From Lineus longissimus (taxonomy: Eukaryota; Nemertea; Pilidiophora; Heteronemertea; Lineidae): a stretch of DNA of 64,000 nucleotides. Location: NCBI RefSeq assembly GCF_910592395.1, contig NC_088310.1, positions 13,711,501 to 13,775,500 on the forward strand, given 5' to 3'. This document shows, piece after piece, positions 57,964 through 64,000 of the stretch (the first letter of the stretch is position 1; every line of letters starts with the position of its first letter). Both the position numbers and the translations under genes were made by a program. The notes under the pieces were generated by a model that was not told the DNA's origin, did not search any database, and worked only from the letters and a program-made list of their open reading frames with translations.

Positions 57964-59057
57964 GTATTTTGTTTCAAAAGAACGCACGGACCACTTCATG
58001 AACACCACATAAACATCCTTCAACTTGTCTGAAGTTTTCTGTGGTGTTTCAGAGTTGTTTTGAAGGGTGTTTTCTGAGGTGTTTTAGGGATTATTTTTAG
58101 TAGAGTTCTAATACACGGCAATCCCCACAATGACGTCATCGATATTCCCATGAATATTGATGTTACGGCTTTTTTTCATCGCCCTGAACTCAATAACGTA
58201 ATCATCTTTTGCAGACGTATTTGATTTTTGCACATTATAGGCCCCAGATTCTGATCATTTCGGTGCTTTTGAAGCACTTTTTGGCTCCGATTTTTAACAT
58301 CACTGGCCGGCGAGGCCGGGATTTTGTCAATCACGCATACATTAGCATGTATTAAGCTCCGCCCCCGTTATGTTAACATCATCCTCATGGCTGATCCCGC
58401 TCGCTGTCGAGTATGTTGAGCGAAGAAAACGGAGAACTGTGTGACGGTTGAAAGTAGGAATCAGAACTAAGAGCCGTAAATGCTTATCGATGAACTATCA
58501 TGCCCATCGGACTGTTTGAATGATTAATGAGCGTGTTATTTTGAGAAAGGAGCGAGCGAATATGTCCGGAAATAGATCATTTGCGAAACGGTACAGCGAA
58601 TAGACAGGGAGATCACTACACTACTCCTTTTGCAATGTTGGGCAGATTCGTAAAATCGCCATACCCACGTGTGAATGGCTGTGGAGCAACTCGTCACCCC
58701 CTGGTGATGGACACAAATTTGCTGAAAGCAAATTTCACAGATCTAGTTCAATACTTTAGTAATGCAGTGAAGACATGATGCTTTTTCTACCTTCCCAAAA
58801 GCAAAATAATGTCACAGCCTGCCCTACGCATTTCCAACAAAACAATACAACCCAGCTATAATAAACATACTAACCAACACAAAATCGACAATATTTTCAG
58901 ATTTATTACGATTCACCACTGATCAATTCACAATTAAAACCCTCAAATCTTACAATATATAAAGACTCTTCACCATTACAAAAAGATTTTAGGTCTACAA
59001 TTCAAATAACAACCATCATAATCACCACAAACACATAAAAACACCCAAGTCTAGTCT
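57964..59057. other. No gene called
   Basis: It contains a 65-codon plus-strand frame at 58581-58778 (MLGRFVKSPYPRVNGCG onward) without a known domain. The rest shows no repeat family seen elsewhere in the window. Confidence 0.45.
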
Positions 59058-59327
59058 TCACTTGTACCAAAACTGCTGACAATTTCCAAAACCGTGTCCA
59101 GCTGCCTTGCACACCTGGCAGAACGAATATGGATAACGAACAACCACATCTTCAACTTTAGAAGTACGAGCCCCCGGTAGCTTGAGAGCAATCTTCACAA
59201 GCTGCGTCAACACCTTACTTCCTTCCAAAGTTGGGTGCAATCCATCATTGCGGCTCACCAAATCTGCTTTTGCTGGCCTTTCATCCTGGCTGCTATCTTT
59301 CTGCCCACGGCCTCTACAGAAAACACG
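59058..59327 (-). CDS. SGNH block V plus CCHC zinc knuckle, terminal exon
   Basis: The exon opens after TTATGATTTCAG (ending at 59328) and runs 89 codons to TGA at 59058. It encodes a charged linker (GQKDSSQDERPAKADL), then NDGLHPTLEGSKVLTQLV, where Asp and His of DxxH complete an SGNH catalytic triad. After about 25 residues comes CQVCKAAGHGFGNC, an exact C-x2-C-x4-H-x4-C zinc knuckle, followed by the C-terminus QQFWYK. A hydrolase tail fused to a nucleic-acid-binding knuckle suggests a retroelement- or transposon-related protein rather than a secreted esterase. It complements the block I-IV exons on the opposite strand at 57.4-58.0 kb. Confidence 0.6.
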   Translation of the reverse strand, partial: RVFCRGRGQKDSSQDERPAKADLVSRNDGLHPTLEGSKVLTQLVKIALKLPGARTSKVEDVVVRYPYSFCQVCKAAGHGFGNCQQFWYK

Positions 59328-59513
59328 CTGAAATCATAACACACACTTATTAATTATATACCATGCACATAACATTACAGCTACGAATACTAATACAAAC
59401 CGGCTCTATTACACTTGCAAAACTTATGTTCATCACAAATCAAACACTAAGCCTACATGCCATGAGTATCTCCGCTAGTAATAGTAATAACATCCCAACC
59501 AAAATCCACTTAC

Positions 59514-59682
59514 ACAAACTTTGCATATCTTCACTGCATACGTCATATGTAGGCTGATATATTTTTTTGATTCCTCTGAGAGTCTTTTCATCCGTGAAAG
59601 GAATGAAAACTCCATCAGTCGAACCGAGTTGAAATTTCAACAGAACAGAAAAAGACTTTAGTGATAGCCAATAGGCCGTCAA
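59514..59682 (-). CDS. Possible upstream exon of the block V exon
   Basis: A minus-strand open stretch ends at a strong donor TTTGT|GTAAGT (59513). It encodes FQLGSTDGVFIPFTDEKTLR and IYQPTYDV. I do not recognise it, the start is uncertain, and its phase does not match the acceptor at 59328. It could belong to the same gene with another exon between, or be chance. Confidence 0.3.
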
Positions 59683-59806
59683 GCCTAAGAAGTTTCAGAC
59701 TTGGCAGCTCCTATACAAATGTAAAATGGTGATTAAATTGGTTCCACATGTACTAAATCCAAACTTTTCTTGTATCTTTTTTTTTGATGAAATGTAGTGT
59801 ACTTTT

Positions 59807-60497
59807 TTCCCTTTAAGTAACACTGACAGAGGCCCATGCGTGCCTATCAATCAAGGGGCGGGTTGACAAGACTGAAAATAGTGTTGTACCGGTATTGATT
59901 ATAATTCTATTTTTATGCCAATATCGATAATTTGACGTAGACTTTGTGTCAAAATATTGAAAATAAGGATAACATACTGACATAGTGAACCAAAATATCA
60001 AAGTGTAAATGGGTGTGTGCATGCTACAATCCAGCCTTTCGTTCCAGTTAATACATTTTTTAATATATTTAAAAAAAGAGCATTCAGAATTATGAAATAT
60101 CAATGCACTACCAGAAGCCTACAGAAGCCTTAAGACCTCACGAAGCTGACCAGATAAATGTGCAAATTCATTTAATTATTCTAAATATAATTGTTAAATG
60201 GAAGCAGCTTGTTTAGAAAGTGGCAGCTCAGTTTCCCTTTAAGTGACACTGACAGAGGAACATGCGTGCCTATCAATCAAGGGGCCGGCTGACAAGACTG
60301 AGAGTGAGAATAGTGTTGTACCGGTATTGATTATAATTCTATTTTATATGCCAATATCGATGATTTGACGCAGACTTTGTGCCAAAATATTAAAAATAAA
60401 GAACAAATACCGGTATTAATAATATTTTCAATCTATCTAAAAATTAGCATTCAGAGTTATGAAATATCCATGCACTACCAGAAGCCTACAGAAGCCT
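59807..60497. repeat. Pair of direct repeats of about 300 bp
   Basis: 59807-60125 and 60230-60497 share TTTCCCTTTAAGT.ACACTGA, CGTGCCTATCAATCAAGGGG, TTGTACCGGTATTGATTATA and CACTACCAGAAGCCTACAGA in the same order, with small indels. They are direct, not inverted, copies about 420 bp apart at the start. No coding signal was seen. Confidence 0.8.
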
Positions 60498-61131
60498 TCA
60501 AGGCCATAACTCAAGGTTTTTTGCCATTTTCTGCTGTAAGACGATTTCAAAAGTGTACCTAACACTTTATACAATACAGAAAACCAAATGCAATTAGCTC
60601 CATCCATTTTGAAGATATAGCCAATTATGTGTTTGACAACTCGATTACCTAATCAGGCTAGCAACTGGCTTGTTAGAGCCAGGCGGCGGGTTCAGCAAAA
60701 GTTGTGATGTAGATCAGGTTATCTGTACATGTCATGCAATCATAAAAGCAGGAGGGCCTTAATTAATTATGCACACCTGACCAACCCCACTTACATGCGA
60801 CATCCTCCAAAGGAACGTTCGTTAGCCAAAAAACGTAAACATCAAGAAGTAAGTTGAACACTATTTCATGATTTATACACTGCTGATGCACACAACACTC
60901 ATACTACCCAAATGGCACATGTCATCCACTGTACAGTGGCTACACAACCATGTCAATTGCATTTAATGCCCGAGGCTGCGGAGGTCGGTTGTTATACATA
61001 ATGTGTAGGCCCTATTGGGGCCTGTGATACCGCATAGTGTCTTCTTGTGTTCCAGCCATAGCAAGGTGACAGCGACACAGGTCAGTGTCAGTGACAGCCA
61101 CTGTCAATGACAGATTATTGTCATCTGACAT
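60498..61131. other. No gene recognised
   Basis: Unique-looking DNA. Around 61065-61125 there is a run of short GTGACAG/GTCAGTG repeats. Confidence 0.45.
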
Positions 61132-61828
61132 CTAAAGTCTTTCTCACCTCAACTTTAGACCGGCATTTGGGCATCACAGGAGTATTAAATTACCTATCAC
61201 TATCAGGAACTTCCTCCCACTGAGACAACCAGAGCAGTGATCATAGTCTGTACAGAAATCATGCAGAAGTGAAACAGGTGCATTACCGTTGGTCATAGTG
61301 CTTAACAGTATTAATGTAATTCCTGTACTTCATTCTCGAGTCACTTTCACTCTCTGATTCAAGTGGGGAAGCCAGGGGATTCCCCACACCATAGCAACAG
61401 GCAGGAAATTCCATGCAAATCGGTTACATCTGTGTTTCCAAGGAAGTCAAATCAAAATATACAGTGTTCTTAGTTCCTTGAAAAAAAATCAACTTTCTAA
61501 GGAGATATATGAACCAAATAAGTACATGTTGTGCAAGCTACAAGCACACAAAACAGAAAAGCCCCTGCCACTGCAGAACAGACTATAGAAATTGCAGGAA
61601 ATCTACTGTAAATAGAATCTAGGTACATTCCGCCTGACAAGCTATATGGGTCTACATCCTGATGCAGTATCCATACGCTACAGGTAGAGTGATACTTAGG
61701 GTGAAGTAACTGGAGTGGCTTGTGACTCAGGAGTTGATATGGTCAGTGTGCTATTATCTTAGCAGCAGGGGAGCTCCTTTGATATCTGCAATTTGCCGGT
61801 CTAAAGTTAGGTTGAGAAAGACTTTAGG
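61132..61828. mobile_element. Element of about 700 bp with 38-bp inverted ends
   Basis: CTAAAGTCTTTCTCACCTCA and ACTTTAGACCGGCA at 61132-61169 are matched in inverse by TGCCGGTCTAAAGT and TAGGTTGAGAAAGACTTTAG at 61793-61828, with one or two mismatches. The interior has no long frame. Target duplications were not identified. Confidence 0.65.
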
Positions 61829-61977
61829 CCTATCTAACATTGCACGGCATTATATCGTCACGTCAAGATGATTGTGTATAATACCGTCACTTTTCAATAG
61901 TAGTTCAGCGTCATGACATAACTGGCGATACAACACAGACGAGGCGAAACAATATTGTGCAACATTAGTCTGTTCAA

Positions 61978-62190
61978 CAAGAGGCCCAAGGGCCTGGCGC
62001 TCAGCTGAAATGGATAGGTGAAGGCAAGGGTCAGGTGTGTGTCGGTACCGTTATTATGAGGCAACGAAGAAGATAAAGAGTTGGTTAACAAAATGAACTT
62101 TATTGGTGCGGCAGATATTTGATGCCTTTCGGCAGATATCTGAAGCGCCTTGCGGCAGATATTTGTTGCCTTGCGGCAGATATTTGATAA
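61978..62190 (+). mobile_element. B-family left end and 22-bp tandem repeats
   Basis: The B left end CAAGAGGCCCAAGGGCCT and GGCGCTCAGCTG is at 61978. From 62107 to 62190 four copies of GCGGCAGATATTTG recur with a period of about 22 bp. The body differs from other B copies and no 3' stem was found downstream, so the element end is unknown. Confidence 0.6.
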
Positions 62191-62235
62191 CGGTCTCCAG
62201 GAATGGAAAGCAGTAAAACGAGTAAGCACACCTTA

Positions 62236-62319
62236 CTCTGAATGTGGGAACAGCAAGTGCTTTCCTGGACTTGAAATGTGCCAACGACTCCTCTTGCAAT
62301 AACCAACAACAGTTAATCT
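62236..62319 (-). other. Possible isolated exon
   Basis: On the minus strand an open stretch of about 81 nt has a strong acceptor (TTCTCTTCTCTTTTTTTACAG) and donor (AGA|GTAAGG). It reads LLQEESLAHFKSRKALAVPT in one frame. I cannot connect it to FANCM or another gene. Confidence 0.25.
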
Positions 62320-62734
62320 GTAAAAAAAGAGAAGAGAAATTAACACTGACTGAATAAAAAAGGGTGACATAGACGGGGAAATGTACACCACCGGATACAG
62401 TCTGTGCTTGATCAGGCATCGGTCAGATGATATCCTGAACAAGGCATCTATGGAAGCAAATCCAGAAAGAGACTTAACCTTCGAAGGGCACACTTATCAC
62501 TCAGTGAAAAGTCAGTCCTGGGGGTTGTTTTCCAATTCAAAATAAAAGTGTAACCTCTTTAAATTAGTCTCACAGACTGAACCATAACACTCAACAGCCA
62601 ACCGTGCCCACATGATGTGAGCCGTGAGCGAGTGGTGTACTACATTTTGAAAATTGTCTATCGTCTACGACATGTGACAGAACAGGATCTAGTGGACTTA
62701 ATGATGAGGTACTATCAAATAAGGGTTATCAGGC

Positions 62735-62915
62735 TGTTTCGCTACATTGCCAGTTCGCTACAAGTCGTTTCGCTACATGTGGCGGTCGTTTCGCTACATG
62801 GTAGGTCGTTTCGCTACATGGGTGGAATCGTTTCGCTTCATGATGGGTATGGTCGTTTCGCTACATGGAGGACGTTTCGCCACATGGGTGGAGTCGTTTC
62901 GCTACATGGATGTAG
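62735..62915 (+). repeat. Short tandem repeat GTTTCGCTACATG
   Basis: About ten copies of (C)GTTTCGCTACATG with spacers of 4-15 bp rich in GGTGG. Frames through it repeat FRYM or FATW, which I regard as a by-product. Confidence 0.85.
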
Positions 62916-63163
62916 TCATTATTTTTACTCTATTTTACCCTACTATAATTCCCGGTGGTGACTACAAATTTATTATAGCACAGTTTGCCGGTAAAAAAAC
63001 TTATACGGTTTGATGGCGCGCAAGGGGTTCTTGTCGTCCTGGCCTGGGTTAGGCCACATAAAAAAAAGAGTTGGTGATAATCCCCGCCCGCCCCTACGAA
63101 AAACGCCCGGCCCCATTTTTTGTTAAAATCCTAAAAAAGTTGGTATAATGTTCTCTGCTATAG

Positions 63164-64000
63164 GGTCAGAATTGCATGGTTCGAATTGACGTTTCAAATC
63201 GTTGACGACGGGACTAAACGGTCAAGAAACAAATTGATTGACAGCCACGGTTACACGTACAACGTTATGCGCCGTCGTAATAACAATACTACAACTGATT
63301 GGCAATGCACGATCCAGCCGAAGCATAATCCGTGTCGCGCTATGGTGACACAGAAGGGGGACCAATTTATTGTTGGGAAAAATGCGCAGAACCATCAAGC
63401 ACAACCAGGTGCAGCAGTCGTCTCCAAGAAAACCGCGTCCATGAAAGATAAAGCCGCCGAAAACGTGTACAAGTCAGCATCCGCTATTGTGACTGAAGTC
63501 CTTCTTGAGCACGTGAACTCAGGTCCATGTCCTTCGCTACCGAAAATGAGCTGCTTAACCAGAGCAACTAATCGCTCTCGCCAGAAGAATCGCCCACAAG
63601 ATCCCACAGACTTAGAATTTGAGCTCCAAGAGGACCACGTCGCTGAAAATTTTTTAAAAGCTGACATTAATGTCCGAGATCGCCGGCATTTCATCTTCGC
63701 AACAGATGAACAAATCCACCTCCTGAGTAAAGCAAAGACCTGGTACGCTGATGCCACGTTTAAACTTTGCCGGTCGCCCTTCAAACAGCTTTTCTCTATT
63801 AACGCCTTCGTCAAGAGTGGGGAAGACACTAAACAGTTGCCCCTCGCGTTTGCATTGATGTCCGGCCGAAAGAAGCGCGATTATAAAGCAATCTTGCAAA
63901 GGTTGAAGGAGATTGTCGGAGAGGTTCGCGTCCATAACATCGTTATTGACTTTGAAAGTGCCATGTGGGGGGCTTTCCGCCGAGTATTTCCAGGCATCAA
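63164..64000 (+). CDS. FLYWCH / MULE-type transposase, 5' part, runs off the window
   Basis: The frame is open from an acceptor TTCTCTGCTATAG at 63163 to the window end, about 278 codons without a stop. An in-frame TAA at 63132-63134 limits it upstream. The first 70 codons fit a FLYWCH zinc finger: LIDSHGYTYNV, DWQCTI, PCRAMVTQKG, then an H in NAQNHQAQPG. The MULE transposase core follows: TWYADATFKLC with the first catalytic Asp, FALMSGRKKRDY, and VIDFESAMWGAF with the second. The catalytic Glu should lie beyond the edge. FLYWCH plus MULE cores occur in Mutator-like transposons and in domesticated genes. The absence of stops suggests a young or selected copy. Confidence 0.85.

Noticed and set aside
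62747-63013. Repetitive FRYM/FATW reading frame
   Set aside because: A by-product of the GTTTCGCTACATG array, open in more than one frame.

Overview
This is a eukaryotic nuclear window from an invertebrate animal, probably marine. It shows spliced genes with GT-AG introns, a recognisable FANCM gene, a DIRS tyrosine-recombinase retroelement, a piggyBac transposon, LINE fragments, a FLYWCH/MULE transposase and many short repeat elements. I cannot fix the phylum from sequence alone. The repeat style (TGACCTCTGTGACCTT modules and AGCTCACCT hairpins) suggests a mollusc, echinoderm, hemichordate or similar. I saw no bacterial operons, CRISPR arrays, rRNA or tRNA.

The host-gene backbone is FANCM, a Fanconi anaemia DNA translocase, on the minus strand. 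Five exons (49951-50109, 25490-25621, 19941-20164, 15913-16028, 9027-9199) join in phase without a stop and give 268 codons. They run from the end of the first RecA-like helicase lobe, through the insert region, to the start of the second lobe. Their four introns hold about 40 kb of mostly transposon-derived DNA. The 5' exons (ATP-binding lobe) and 3' exons (rest of lobe 2 and C-terminus) were not found in the window.

Layout: 1-5.9 kb is a minus-strand DIRS-type retrotransposon (gag, RT-RNase H-methyltransferase-like, tyrosine recombinase) with several lesions. From 6 to 57 kb the sequence is dominated by three families of short elements, called A, B and E here. They share a 5' palindrome, internal tandem modules or filler, often a microsatellite, and a 3' stem-loop followed by A-rich DNA. 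This plan resembles the Helentron-associated pearl/DINE-1 (HINE) elements. Into these are nested a 5'-truncated LINE with a perfect target-site duplication (52.2-53.1 kb), an older LINE (17-18.2 kb), MITE-like elements, and an 8.9-kb piggyBac (37.87-46.78 kb) that is itself split by 5.2 kb of further elements. From 57.3 to 59.7 kb are exons of an SGNH-hydrolase gene. The blocks containing GTND and IPPR lie on the plus strand. The DGLH block, fused to a CCHC zinc knuckle, lies on the minus strand. From 63.16 kb to the edge is an open FLYWCH/MULE transposase exon.

The genes do not form a pathway. One conserved DNA-repair gene has been expanded by waves of transposition whose order can be read from the nesting: FANCM intron > A element > piggyBac > A and B elements > LINE endonuclease fragment.
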